A stretch of DNA of 64,000 nucleotides from Stemphylium vesicarium. Taxonomy: Eukaryota > Ascomycota > Dothideomycetes > Pleosporales > Pleosporaceae. Below, piece by piece: positions 45,423 to 56,978 of the stretch. The stretch covers positions 1 through 64,000 of the forward strand of contig QXCR01000132.1 in the NCBI GenBank assembly GCA_004380135.1, read 5' to 3'. Each line of letters opens with the position of its first letter. Position 1 is the first letter of the stretch. The notes under the pieces were generated by a model, which had not been told where the DNA came from, ran no database searches, and was given only the letters and a program-made list of their open reading frames with translations. The translations under genes were made by a program, and so were the position numbers.

Positions 45423-47635
45423 TCATACAACAACCCTCTTCAAAACATCAACACCCCTCCTCTCTCTCTGCACCGCGCCACTCCTCACCCGCGCGTGCTC
45501 CGCCAACGCCTCCTCGGCCACCCAATCCGTAACGACATCGTCCTTATCATCCGGCTCCAGACTGCCCCTCCTCGCCGTCGTCTCGGCCCAACCCGCGCGT
45601 CCAAGTTCGATGATGCCGCCAAACCTCTTCTCGCCATTCGCGACAAAAAGCGACTGCCCATCGGGCGTAAACGCGGCGCCACCGACGGGCCCGAAAAAGT
45701 CAAAGACCTGCTTGGAATCCCACGTCTGCGCGTTGATAACGTTGATGTAGTCGTCGGCCTCTGCGGCAACGAGGACGCGGGGGCCGGAGCCGACGGGGGA
45801 AAAGTGCAGGGAGCGGGGCACTGCGAGTTCGCTCTTCATGACGGCGAGGGGATCGCGCCAGGAGCGCGCGTCCCAGATGACGATTGTGGAATCTTGGGCT
45901 GCAGTTGCGACGTGGATGCCGTCGTCGGCCCAGGCGCAGGCGAAGGCGTCGTCGGCGTGCGTGTTTAGGGTTTCAAAGGCTTCGCCTGTTTCGGCGTTTG
46001 TGATGAGCGTTTCTTGGAAGTCGCCGACTACGACGCGGAGACGGCCGTTGGGAGAGGTCGCGGCGCAGTTTACGGCCGCCGGGTAGAGGAAGTTGCTTGT
46101 GAAGGTGTTTGTGGCGCAGTCTAGGATCCGGAGCCGGTGGTCGTTGGAACAGAGGGCTGCTTGTGGGGCGTAGCTGCGTCGCGAGTGGAACATGTGCAGG
46201 TGGTTTACTATGCGTGATTTGGTGTCGGTTGCAAAGTCGGTGGTGCGGCCAAATGTGCAGGGTGATCCGTATGTGGAGGAGAGGTCAGTGATGGCGTACT
46301 CGCCTTCGAAAGCGCCGGCGACGAGGACATTATCTTGAGAGGCAACCGTGGTTATTGAGCCGTCGTGAGCTATGCGTTTGTTAAGATCTACGACAATGTC
46401 TTCGGGAGTTCCGTCGGCGTCTGTTCGGTATACGCGGTGGCCATATGCGTAGTATATGTCGTTGCGAGATGTAACAGTCATGATGTTTCGCAACTGAAAG
46501 TGAGGGATAAAGGCACGGGGAGTGGTATTGATCCTTTTGAATTTGAAAAAGGCGTCTGTGTTGGGCGTAGGGGGTATGTTCTGAGAGGAGTTAGGTGGAG
46601 TCATGGGGTAGATACGAGGTTTCCTACCTTTCGAACTTGCCTCAATCTGGGCGACAGCTTTCCGCTCTCAAATTCAACCCGTGCCTCTCGCACAGCTGAG
46701 CGCATGGTCTTGCGTACTTCCCAGTCAATGCCTTGGTAGTCATAGCGGTCGCACTGGAGGTCGTCTTGGGTGATGGCCTTGGGAACCTGGATGAGGTCCA
46801 GACCAGGAACAATGGCCTTGGTGGGGTCAAAGTGGTGCTGGAAGTACGAGGTGATAGGGCAAAAGGCGTCCTTGTCCTGGATGTTCAGATGCGGCTCGTT
46901 GAGTGTAGGTGGTGGCTCAAGTGCAGGGTCTCCGCTTGAGAGATGGCTCATGTAGACGGGCGGTGCTGGCATGAGGGTGGTGGATGTATTATGCTGAGAC
47001 GTACTGGAGACTAATATCTCAAGATGCGGGTGGAGTGCAAGATAGGCGGGTGCTTGGGATAGCAATTGTTGTATTGGTGAGTCGAGTGATGCCCATGCTT
47101 CGTCCTGCTCTTCTTCTTCGCCATCCGTCTCGTGTGTTGCCGGCATGGCCTCCATGAATTGCTGGTAATCTGCTAATGATATCCCCCCGTCGTCGTCATC
47201 ATTATCGTCGTCGTTGTCCAAGTCCTGGCCATGGTCAAGGTCACCGTGGCTGGGCGGCGGGCTGTTGTCGGACAGTGTCGCGAGGGTCACAGCAGCGGCC
47301 AGAGCATCGGGCGAGTGAGGGCAGTCGGCAGGGTGCGGGTGGACATGCGGCGGCGTTGTGGGATCTGTCGTGGTGGAGTGTGGCGCGGTCCAGCTGTGGT
47401 CGGAGTCGGCGTGCATGCTGGCCATCGACGACCGCTGTTGGCCTAATAGCCAGTTTCGCGGGGCCGCCGAGGCAGTGAATTGGGAGGATTTGCGATGCGA
47501 CGACGTCGCTGGGCTGCTGCTGCTGCTGCTGCCGCCGCCTTCGTAGTCGTTGAGAGGCGTTGCGGCGCTGCGGCGCAATGTATAGGCTTCTTGGGCGTGG
47601 GGGGTGTCGAGAGACAGGCGACTAGGCCGAAGCAT
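45423..47635 (-). CDS. WD40-like beta-propeller protein with acidic N-terminal half
   Basis: Exons 47635-46628 and 46580-45423 over a 47-nt GTAGGA..CAG intron give 721 residues. The chosen start (MLRPSRLSLDTPHAQEAYTL) follows a Cys-rich stretch that does not look coding. Residues ~1-250 are disordered, with poly-Ser and a run of Asp/Asn (DNDDDNDDDD). Residues ~330-690 carry repeats typical of a WD40 propeller, for instance DDAFACAWADDGIHVATAAQ followed by DSTIVIWDARSW, and VGGAAFTPDGQSLFVANGEK near the end. The splice joins RLRQVRK to NIPPTPNTDAFFKFKRINTT. I do not recognise a named orthologue. Such proteins usually serve as scaffolds. Function is unknown. Confidence 0.8.
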
Positions 47636-48998
47636 GGGCTCGGCGCAGGCCAGACAGGCAGGCAGAATGCTACAAGTTATGTATGGCCTGACTGGCTGCT
47701 CGCGTCGCTGCGCAGTCTGACTGGGCCACCCGGGCTGCCTCTCGTCTCTTCGGTCGGCTACTCCAGGACACGCTGCATGCGAGTAAAAGGCTCCTGCTCC
47801 TGGGCACGTCTGCGGCGTCCTGCCAGCCAAACCGCCAAAAGTGTGGGGTCGCTGCTGCCAGCGTCGCTTTTGTCGACGATTGGCTGCGCAGAGGGTCGGG
47901 GGCTGCAGGGCAAGGTCAGTTCCCGTAAGAGGATATGCATTTGTCTATGCGCGTCGGGAACCGCGGCCTCTTGCCTAGAAGCTTGTCAGATATATACACT
48001 TTTATCCTCACGTCCAAAGCACACTGCTCACCCCTCCCGTCGGTGCTCTCCCGAGAGGCCTCTAGTTTAGACTGAACACGAGGGGATCGGACCACCCACT
48101 TCCCCAGGGCCTGACTAGCGACTCCACGATCTCAGCCATCTTCAGACGACAGATCTGTGTATCTGCTGCTCACCTCCACCCTGTCACCGGGCGCACGCTC
48201 GCTCTCCGTCCGCCAGGGCTAAGCGGTCGCCCGCGTCTCCACACGCAGTGATACAACTCACATGGCACTGCCAACGCGACAACCTTCACGAGCCAAGACG
48301 AGACGACGAATATGCAGTGTCCCCTCCACGTCACACAAGCAGAAAGGCTCTGGTCCGCCTCCCCCTCCACTTCTGCTCTTGTCAGGCCTCTTTTGGGACA
48401 CAGGCAGCACACCGGCTTCGCTAACCTGCTCCAACGGAGCAAGAGGGTGACGCCATGGCCGCTGCCGAAACCGTCGTACGGCTAAATCGTGGAACAAATC
48501 AAACCCCTTCTCGCGACCGGCCTCCCCAGACTGTGGCTCAAACGCCGTTTTTGTCTCTCCTCGCCGTCTTGGGGGTTGGAGAACGGTGCTGGCACTCCAC
48601 GACAGCAAGCCACCAGATCGCTCCATCCAACTGGCCTCTATTGGGCCCCCCCCCCCCCCCCCCCCCCAAAAAAAACTGCTCCCAGGCTGCACAAGGCCAA
48701 ACTTGAGACTGCGAAACCCCACTGCACAAGCACTGCGACGTCAGTCATCTCACCCACAAACATCTCGTCATGGCCGTGCATGCAGTAAACATGTATTACT
48801 AGTAGGTAGAGTCTAGACGACCCGCGAAACGCATAGTGGGAATCTCTAAATGTCCGTAACGATGATAAAAATGGCGTAAAACTAGACCACCACCCCAGCG
48901 ATGCAAAAGAAGCAACGTAGCACCGATGCACATCTTGCTGCCTCACCGCGTCGCCTATGCCGCACCTCTCCTTCCTTCGCGACGCCACACTGCAAATT
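47636..48998. other. Spacer between the WD40-like gene and the chitin synthase gene
   Basis: No gene is supported. It contains the WD40-like promoter and the chitin synthase 3' flank. A run of 22 C followed by 8 A lies at 48646-48675. Confidence 0.55.
48646..48675 (+). repeat. Homopolymer C22 followed by A8
   Basis: 22 consecutive C then 8 A. Such length is rare and error-prone to sequence, so the exact count may be wrong. It lies ~325 bp beyond the chitin synthase stop. Confidence 0.85.
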
Positions 48999-51900
48999 CT
49001 AATTATCATAGTACTGATCGTATCCCTGTTGTTGCTGCTGCTGCTGATGCTGTGGCCATCCGCCAGCCGATGTCGCCGCTGGTGTCTTAAGTCTCCGCTC
49101 TGTTGGTGCCCAACGTCAGTGACAGCATTATCGCGAGAAGTTGTGTACCTTACCTGCTTCAAAGTCACGCCACCTGCGCATTGTGATTTTGCTGCTGTCG
49201 AATTCACCCTCATACTCTAATCCCGCCTTCTTCGTCTTTTCTCCCGCAGTCTTTCGAGTGTCACCCCAGCTGAAGTCGTCAAACTTCCAGAACGAGTACG
49301 TTGGCAGGACAAAATTCCAAACCGGCAGCGACAGCAGGTAGACAAACATCCACGCCACGTAGGACCATCGGTGAGCCGTTACGATGATGAGGACGGCAGG
49401 CAGACCAAGAATGAGCGCTAAGAGAACGAGGGGTATGACAGGAGCTTCTGTGTGAAGGATGGCGGCTTTGATGGCGATGGCGACTGGACGTGGTCAGCAA
49501 AGCCAGAGATTCACCAAGGGGTACGGGGGCTTACCTAGGTAAAATGTAAAGGCGATGGCGGCCGGTAGAACAAGGGTTCCGATCAACTCGATGAACACAA
49601 CAAACTGCATGCTGAAGCAGAAGGTGCCACACAGATCTCGCACTAGCACAAGCTCCATCAGGTTGTGGACCGTACTATTGATCCATCGTCTACGTTGTGA
49701 CAGTAAGACTTTGAACTCGTCCGGTACCGTGGTTTTGCACACGGCTTGCGGCACGAAAACTTGCTTCCGCTTGGGGAATGTCTTGAGCATCAGCGTCGAA
49801 AGATAGCGGTCCTCGCCCAATAGCAGCAGATTCTTCTTGTGCAACGTATCGACCACGTTCTCCGAGTAGTGCTCGACAACGTCCGGATTAGCGAGGATCG
49901 GGACCCAGTAGTTCTGTCCGCCCTTGGGTGCCTTGATGCGGTACATGCAGAAACATCCCGGCAAGCAAGTGACACCACCGAAGACCGACTCGAATGACTT
50001 GGCCAGATGGTGGGAGATGAAATATCTATCATGGTTAGTGGCGCGATCGTAAAACACGACGACAGCACTTACTCGAACACCTGGATCATAGAAACCCACG
50101 AATCCCGCTTATTGGCAATCTTGGTCTCGCCGCAGAGTCCCATGATGTCCGGATCTTTTACCATGGCTGAGATCATGTGCGTCAAACTGTCAGGGAACAC
50201 CTTCGTATCCGCGTCCACCATGAGTACTATCTCGTAAAAGTCGGGAGAAATGCCAGTTATCTTCCAGATACCGTTGAACATCTCAAACTCAAGCTCCGTC
50301 ATACGCTCGTCAAACATAACCTTCTGCAGGAACGACATGAGAATGATCTGACTGTCTCGCTTTCCACGATTACCGGGTTTTGACTTTCTCGCCTCATCGG
50401 GAGTACCAGATTTCACCACGAGCATCATCGGGACACGTTGCTGCTTCTCACTGGGGATACGGGTTGTCTCACCGTAGTCGTAAAAACCGGAGTAGATCTT
50501 GGCCATGTTGTGTCGTTTTGAGCCACTAGCGACGGCGACGTACGAGTAGGCTTGAACCTCGTGCGGCAAAACCGCGTGATCCTTCATCATACCAAGGCAG
50601 ACTTCGGGCGTCGTCATGTCTTCTCCGTGACCCTTGATCATGCCGTCGCAAATGACGAGGATCAACTTGTGGCTGTTCGGGTAGTCGGTCGTGGCAATCG
50701 AGTCAAGGGTAGTTCGCAGACCTTCGGGACCTTCGGAGTAAGCAGTAACCAGGCAGATGGTGTGAGCCAATGGGTATCCAAAGGGTTGCCACTCTGGAGG
50801 AGGCTGAGGCACAACGGCTTCGTGAGTGAAACCCGAAGGCCCTGAGCCCTCAACGCTGGAGTAGTGGTTGGTTTCGGTGTTACCAGAGAGGTATAGATCA
50901 GATCGAGATTCTTGCGCCGTGAATTGCGTGTTGGTCTTGGGGTCCATTGGTAGCGTGCCGTGGCTGGCGTTGAGTTGTTTGTACATGCCGCCGTTGTTGG
51001 ATCCAAGCAGGCGAGATGCGGCGCTTTGACTGGTCATGGTCGTGGGCGGGGCGCGGGTCTTGGTGTTCTTATCAACAGAGTAAGGGCTGGTGAACCTCGA
51101 AGTAGCCGGCAAAAAGCTGCTGCCACGTCTGCTGGTGCGGTCAGAGCTAGAAGCGGGATCCATAAGCTTTGGGGGTGGGCGATAAATGTCATCGCTCCAC
51201 TCTTCAATCTGCTGCTTTCGCTGTTTGGAATCGACTGGACCCAGAGATGTTTTGGTGGCAGCAAATTTCTTGCTGATGAACCACTGGAAAATCAATGCGA
51301 GGACGAACTTAGCCATGACAATAGCCAGAATGAAGATGAGCGAAACGTAGAGGACAACCTTGGAGGCGATGCAGCCAATGCTCTCAGTGTCAATGGAACC
51401 GACCTTGATGGTTTCAGTGAAGCATCGAGCAACCTGCTTCTCGTAGCTGGAGGAGTATGCGCGTGTAACATCTACACCGCGCACGGCTGGGTTCTGGCGG
51501 ATCTCGTCAAAGATAGGGGGAGTCTCTACCTGGGTCCGGTTGAACCAGTCGAGCAGATTCAGGTCCAGCACATCGCCGCCCCAAACCATGAGGTTTCTCG
51601 AGCTGTTGCGGATGTCGTCCCAGGTGAAGTAGACATCGCCAGCGTCCCTCAGGCTGTAGAAAGCCCTACGCGCATTATCCGAGGTGTGGCACATGTAACC
51701 GTTGTACTCCATGAAAGTCGTGTTGGGCTTGGTGGAGCCATCCTGGTTGTAGAGGCGGCATGGGAAATACCAGGCCAGGTCTCCGTTGCCAGTAGTGGGG
51801 ATACCAGAGTTCTCCTTCTCCGTGATGAGTCCTTTGCAGGCGCCGTTGACGTTCTGGAAAAGGAAGCTGGCATCTTGGCCTCCGTGCTTCTCGGGAAGAT

Positions 51901-52810
51901 CAAAGAGCACGTTGGCGTCTTCAGGGATACCACGAGCGCGGGGATGTTTGGACTGGGCAAGATCGTAGGCTTTGCCATGGATGATGAGGTAGCCGTTTCC
52001 GACCTCGTTGGTCCTGAGGCGGGCGTTGCCACCAGCGGGACAGACGGTCTCGGTAAAGCCAAAGGTGAGGTATCCAACGAACGTGCAAATCAGCAAGATG
52101 ATGCTGACCAGCCCAACCTTCTCTCTCCAGGCGCGCTGCTGGGCCTTTTGTGGTTTCCCGAAGCACTTTAGGATGGCGTTTGGACACCAGAAAGTGATGA
52201 TGGCACAGTAGACGTTCCAGAAGCTAGGTGGCCGTAGCTTGTCCTGCTCCTTCTGGCGCTGCTTCTCGCGAGCTTCCATAGTCTTGCTCGTCAGCTTGCG
52301 CTGTATCCGCGGCTCTCCGTCGTCGAGCGGAGCCTCCTTGTCATTGTACCCCCCGCCTGAGGCGTTTCGCATGTGCGGGGGCTTGACGTCCGTGCTAGCT
52401 GAGCTGATGGTCTCAGCTTCGAGGCGGTCTTCCAAGATGGGGTCATTGCCTGTGGTCGAGGGGTGGACGTCCATGCGCTGGGCGTGTTTGCGGTAATGAT
52501 AGTTCGGCTGGCTCGGATCGTTTCGCTGGCGCTCCGGTCTGATCAGACTGCGCTTCCTGCCCAATTCTGGGCCTGCCGAAGAGTTGTGATGGCCTCGCAT
52601 TATGGGATCGCGCTCCATGGGAACGGGTGTGCCGGGCGAAGGCAGCGCTCGTGAATAGGCCGTGGTGTCGCTTTTGCTATTGGTGCGGTCGTGCGAGCGC
52701 GAGCTCTCCAGGTCGGACGTCCTCCGCGGTCGCCGCGATTGCGAGTTTCGATGTGAATGGCGCCGCTCCCGCCGCGGCGACGACGGCTCTGGTCGCTGGG
52801 GCATAGACAT
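48999..52810 (-). CDS. Class IV chitin synthase (Chs3-type)
   Basis: A family 2 glycosyltransferase that polymerises UDP-GlcNAc into cell-wall chitin at the plasma membrane. Four exons: 52810-50073, 50025-49535, 49483-49154 and 49099-48999, giving 1219 residues. A long disordered Arg/Ser/Pro-rich N-terminus (~1-190) precedes membrane helices and a region (~265-430) resembling the cytochrome-b5-like part of this class. Further helices (~470-520) precede the catalytic domain. That domain holds MVDADTKV (~880s), EDRYLSTLMLKTFPKRKQ and the QRRRWINSTVHNL acceptor motif. Several helices follow. The tail after the last intron has seven Gln and ends QYYDN. There is no myosin motor, which excludes classes V and VII. 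It is divergent from its Skt5-type activator. Confidence 0.94.
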
Positions 52811-54866
52811 GGCGTGAGAGGTGCAGGCTCAGCTGCTGCTGCGCAGTAAGGCTGCGGGGCGCTGGTCGGCCCTGGAAGAATATGGGCGGCGGCTCTGCGA
52901 GGCTGCCGGCTGTTGTGGATGTGGATGTGGATGCGATGCTGGATCGGTGTGCAAGGGTGCTGGGTGGGTAGGTGGGTAGAATGTGTAGAGAGGCGGCCGC
53001 GATAGTTTCGGCGCTTCAGCGAATGTTAGCCGGCAGATGCAGGAACGAGTGTGCCGTCGCAAAATGGTGAAATCAACAATATACACAGCGAAAGACGGTC
53101 AAACGAGCGACGAGAGAAAAGCCGCTCCACCCTGGACAATAGGTGTTGCGAGGTCAACAGCGCCCTAGATAGACGGCCTGATGGGGCGAGGTACCCCTTG
53201 TCGCCGCCCACCGCCCGCGAATCGCATGGCGAGCCGTGAGCTATTTTCAGCCCTGCTCCCCCAGCTACTAGGGCCAACACGGCTGGTCGACCTAGGCCTT
53301 GGACATGGATGACTTTTGTATATGCGACGGCGCAAAGCCTGTGTTTGTTGACGACTAGAATCGCAATCTCAGTGCCCTCGCCGCCGCCTCGCTACCCACA
53401 CATGTCGCTGTCATACCACGCCGCCCACCTGGACTGTACCCAGGAACGGGTTATGCTATGCTACACGTCCCGCACCCCTGCATAACGACGCGTTTTCACA
53501 GTGCGCCTAGATGCATATCCTGCAGGAGAACGCCTGCCGAACCCTGGATCGTCTAAATATTTCCCCATCTACTAGACAAAACATCTCCTTTTTCCCATTG
53601 CCATCTGCTTCGAAATGTGTCATTGTTATCAGCCTTGTGCCATCGAGGCTACCTAGGTAGGCAGTGGGGCCTTCGACCTCGTATTCCTGCCACTTGCCTC
53701 GTTGCAGCTACCCCATTGGGACGGCTGTGTATGATCCACTTGTACAATACATGTACGAGCGGGCGGCCTGCACTGAATTCTACCGTACATTTCAATTGCT
53801 TACAGCAGAGTAAGACGGAACAGGTGGAGCCAAGTCATTCCATGCAGTAATCTTCTCCATTGCGCGCCTTGCAGGGCGGCTCCACTCGGTTGAATTGGCC
53901 TCGACGGCTGCCACTCCGCCATAGCATTTGTCACATGTTCAGCCTTTCGATAGTTCAATCTTGAGAAGGATGATTCAGGCCGGACACAATAGAACCTCAA
54001 CGTGTCAGTCCGCCGCGATCGCTGCCGGAAATCATGACGCCCCCTCTTCCTGATGCTCACTCCGCAGGACGCGTTCATATACATATTGCCCAGCCTGGCG
54101 CCCAGTTGCCGTTGTCGAATATCCATGCACCGCCCTATTGTAAAGCTGAGCTTTCTCCGCATCCGCATAGTCGCCTTGCCAAGAGCAGTCTTTTCCCCCG
54201 TGAGCCGCCATTGATTCCCTGCATCCCCCTATCGGATCAAACCGAATCAAAGATCGATAGTGCTCGTGTCTCAAGGTCACACACCATCTCGCTTGCTCAG
54301 CAAGCCGAGCGCTGCCGCCTCCATCACTATTCGCCTGTGCATACGAGAAACTCCGCCCACAGTACGTGGGGTATTATAAGAGTCAATTGCCACCTTGCGC
54401 TTTGCCGAAGATATTAGAAAAAATCAGAATACGTGTGCAGAAGATACTGTTCCAAGATATCTTCCTCCAGGCCCACGTCCAGGGTCCAAGTCTATCAGGT
54501 GTGAAATCTCCGGACCCTTGAAATCCCGCTTGCATTCCACGGGTGAGTCTAACCGCCCCCCGGCCCGTCAAGAAGATCTTCAACCCAGGGTTCAGCATCC
54601 TGTACATGCGCACGTCGCCAAATGATTAATCTGTATCCTGTCACACCGCAATTCAGGCACTGACAGAGATTCTTAGCAAAATCTGGTCCACTACCGGAGT
54701 CCGTCTCTTATCGCGCGCGCAGGTCTCTTAGTGTCGCTAGCACACCGAGGGCCACTTGAGGGAACCACTTTAGAGCCCCGCCGCTACAGCGAGTCAGGTC
54801 ATTGAGGCGGGACATTATACTGTCACCAGATCTGAGGAAGGGGGGAAACGGAACAACGTCGAAGCT
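52811..54866. promoter_or_regulatory. 2.06-kb shared upstream region, chitin synthase and Skt5-type activator
   Basis: No gene is supported inside it. It is the only upstream DNA for both genes. A 12-bp perfect palindrome CTACCTAGGTAG lies at 53649-53660. A GGATGTGGATGTGGATG triplet repeat sits near 52916-52932, about 110 bp before the chitin synthase start. Confidence 0.5.
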
Positions 54867-56978
54867 ATGCCCGAGGCTACCTCGACACCACCATCGAGAG
54901 CTTTGCCGCCTCTTCCACTGCACGAAGAAGCTTACGGCGCAGCTCAGCCAGAGTCCAACGCCTTCCGTAGTTCCCAGCATCCTAAGCCAGCACCGCACAG
55001 CTCCGCGCGGCATCCCTCCATCCCTTCTTTCAACTTTGACGATCGTAATGAAACAGTAGCAGGAGGGCGCGATTCAAGACAATCAGACTCTTCCTTTAAT
55101 CAAAGTTCCAACGGGCATTCGAGAACACCCTCAAGAGAAACACCAGACATAGGCTCGAATAGGTATTCAGCAGGCTCCATTCCCGCCACGCAGAACATAC
55201 CTTTCAGACAATTGCACATAAGCAACGGATCGTACGGTAGTCGATATTCCCACGCCGCCGAGATGGATGTTGCAAACTCGCACGATGAGACCGAACACAT
55301 ATATACTCCCCGCGAGCAATACCAACCTGGATATTTCCCCGATCAGCCCACCCCGCCGGCGCCCACACACTCACCCCGCGAAACCGCACGATCTCCGACG
55401 GCTGGCTCGCAGCATTCTTCGAACGACAACAGCGGTCGCAATAGCCGTGTATACAGTTATGGGGGTGAAGGGCCGCTACAGGTTCCGCGGAGTACCGTCC
55501 CAAGACCCAGCTCCGCATATACATTGGGCTCGGAATTGAACGTACGAGGTCGTACAGAATCCCCGCGTCTTTCCGTGGGCGGGCCTCCATCACCAAATGG
55601 GTCACCTAACCCTTATGCTCGCCAGGTTTCGTCGACTCGGCGCTCACCGGATGTTAGGCCCGAGTCTTCTTACATTGATTTGACCAATCTCCCCTACAAC
55701 CAGCAGGTTGCGCCTGTGACCAATTTTGGTAATGCGGGACTGAGAGGTGTTGTGGGACAGAATGCCTCACTGCTCGATGAGAAGAAGACGCTGGAGATGT
55801 ACAGGGCAAACGTCAAGAAGACACAAGACAGCTCAGTTCAGTACGAGTTTGCTCTGTTCATGATACAGGTCGCACGCGAAGTCATGGCGACGGAGGGTTC
55901 GAATAGCGAACATGGCATGTCCTCGACAGATCTGTTAAAGGAAGCACGGCAGATTCTCCAAAAACTAGCCGACCGCAGTTACCCATTTGCGCAGTACTAC
56001 CTTGCAGATGGGTATGCATCGGGTTTGTTCAACAAAGACAAGCCCGACTACGATCGAGCGTTCCCGCTATTTGTGGCTGCCAGTAAGCATGGTCATGCTG
56101 AGTCTGGATTCCGCACTGCGCTTTGCTATGAATTTGGTTGGGGGTGCAGCAAAAACTATGCCAAAGCTGTACAATTTTACCGAGCCGCAGCATCAAAGAA
56201 CCACCCTGGAGCCGCCACACGTCTTGGAAAGGCTTGTCTAACAGGCGACATGGGCCTTCAGAATAAATACAGAGAGGGTCTGAAATGGCTGAAGCGAGCC
56301 TCTGAGTCAGCCGACTTCCAGTACAACATCGCGCCTTACGAGCTTGCTTTGCTGCATGAGACTGGCTACGGAGATGACATCTTCAAGGACGAAGTCTATG
56401 CGGTGCAACTGTTTACACAAGCTGCTGAGCTCGGAAACTCTAACGCTGCTCTGAAGCTTGGAGAAGCCTATGAACATGGCTTGTTGAGATGTCCCAAGGA
56501 TGCAGCACTTTCAGTGCACTACTATAATTGTGCCGCTCAGGCTGACATTCCCGAGGCAATGATGAACCTCTGCGCCTGGTACTTGGTTGGCGCCGAACCC
56601 GTTTTGGAGAAGGACGAAAACGAGGCATACGAATGGGCCAAGAAAGCTGCGGGGCATGGTAAGTGCAACTCATGCGGTTCGCCAATAGAACCTTTGTTAA
56701 CAGTACCAGGTCTTCCAAAAGCCGAGTACGCTTGTGGATACTTTACAGAAATGGGTATTGGCTGCCGGCGAGACCCCCTCGAGGCCAACGTCTGGTACGT
56801 CAAAGCCGCCGATTCCGGAGATGAGCGGGCAAAGCAGCGCCTTGCAATCATCCAAGCCGCCGCATCCGGACAACCGCATTCTCCAGCAAACGGCAATGAT
56901 AAGAACAAGCTCAAGAAAGAGAAGGGCGGAAAGGAGAAGGATCCTAAAGAAAAGGACGAAAACTGTGTGGTAATGTGA
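54867..56978 (+). CDS. SKT5: Skt5/Chs4-type chitin synthase activator with Sel1 repeats
   Basis: Exons 54867-56658 and 56710-56978 give 686 residues. Residues 1-~300 are disordered (Ser/Pro/Arg/Tyr). From ~310 Sel1-like helical repeats follow, such as ADRSYPFAQYYLADGYASGL, KHGHAESGFRTALCYEFGWG, NHPGAATRLGKACLTGD and AELGNSNAALKLGEAYEHGL, ending near TEMGIGCRRDPLEANVWYVK. The Lys-rich tail ends CVVM, a CaaX box for prenylation and membrane attachment, as in yeast Skt5/Chs4. Skt5 binds and activates Chs3-type chitin synthase. The 51-nt intron (GTAAGT..CCAG) is stop-free and in frame; removing it restores a normal repeat (GHGLPKAEYACGYF). It neighbours the class IV chitin synthase divergently. 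Confidence 0.92.
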   Translation: MPEATSTPPSRALPPLPLHEEAYGAAQPESNAFRSSQHPKPAPHSSARHPSIPSFNFDDRNETVAGGRDSRQSDSSFNQSSNGHSRTPSRETPDIGSNRYSAGSIPATQNIPFRQLHISNGSYGSRYSHAAEMDVANSHDETEHIYTPREQYQPGYFPDQPTPPAPTHSPRETARSPTAGSQHSSNDNSGRNSRVYSYGGEGPLQVPRSTVPRPSSAYTLGSELNVRGRTESPRLSVGGPPSPNGSPNPYARQVSSTRRSPDVRPESSYIDLTNLPYNQQVAPVTNFGNAGLRGVVGQNASLLDEKKTLEMYRANVKKTQDSSVQYEFALFMIQVAREVMATEGSNSEHGMSSTDLLKEARQILQKLADRSYPFAQYYLADGYASGLFNKDKPDYDRAFPLFVAASKHGHAESGFRTALCYEFGWGCSKNYAKAVQFYRAAASKNHPGAATRLGKACLTGDMGLQNKYREGLKWLKRASESADFQYNIAPYELALLHETGYGDDIFKDEVYAVQLFTQAAELGNSNAALKLGEAYEHGLLRCPKDAALSVHYYNCAAQADIPEAMMNLCAWYLVGAEPVLEKDENEAYEWAKKAAGHGKCNSCGSPIEPLLTVPGLPKAEYACGYFTEMGIGCRRDPLEANVWYVKAADSGDERAKQRLAIIQAAASGQPHSPANGNDKNKLKKEKGGKEKDPKEKDENCVVM

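Noticed and set aside
36100..47700. Possible secondary-metabolite cluster around the acyltransferase
   Set aside because: Neighbours are YOS1, TFG2, CSN4, MRPL49 and NSA2; no synthase, transporter or P450 is present.
50960..52171. A 403-codon plus-strand frame over the chitin synthase gene
   Set aside because: Antisense to a conserved region of the enzyme, with no recognisable domain.
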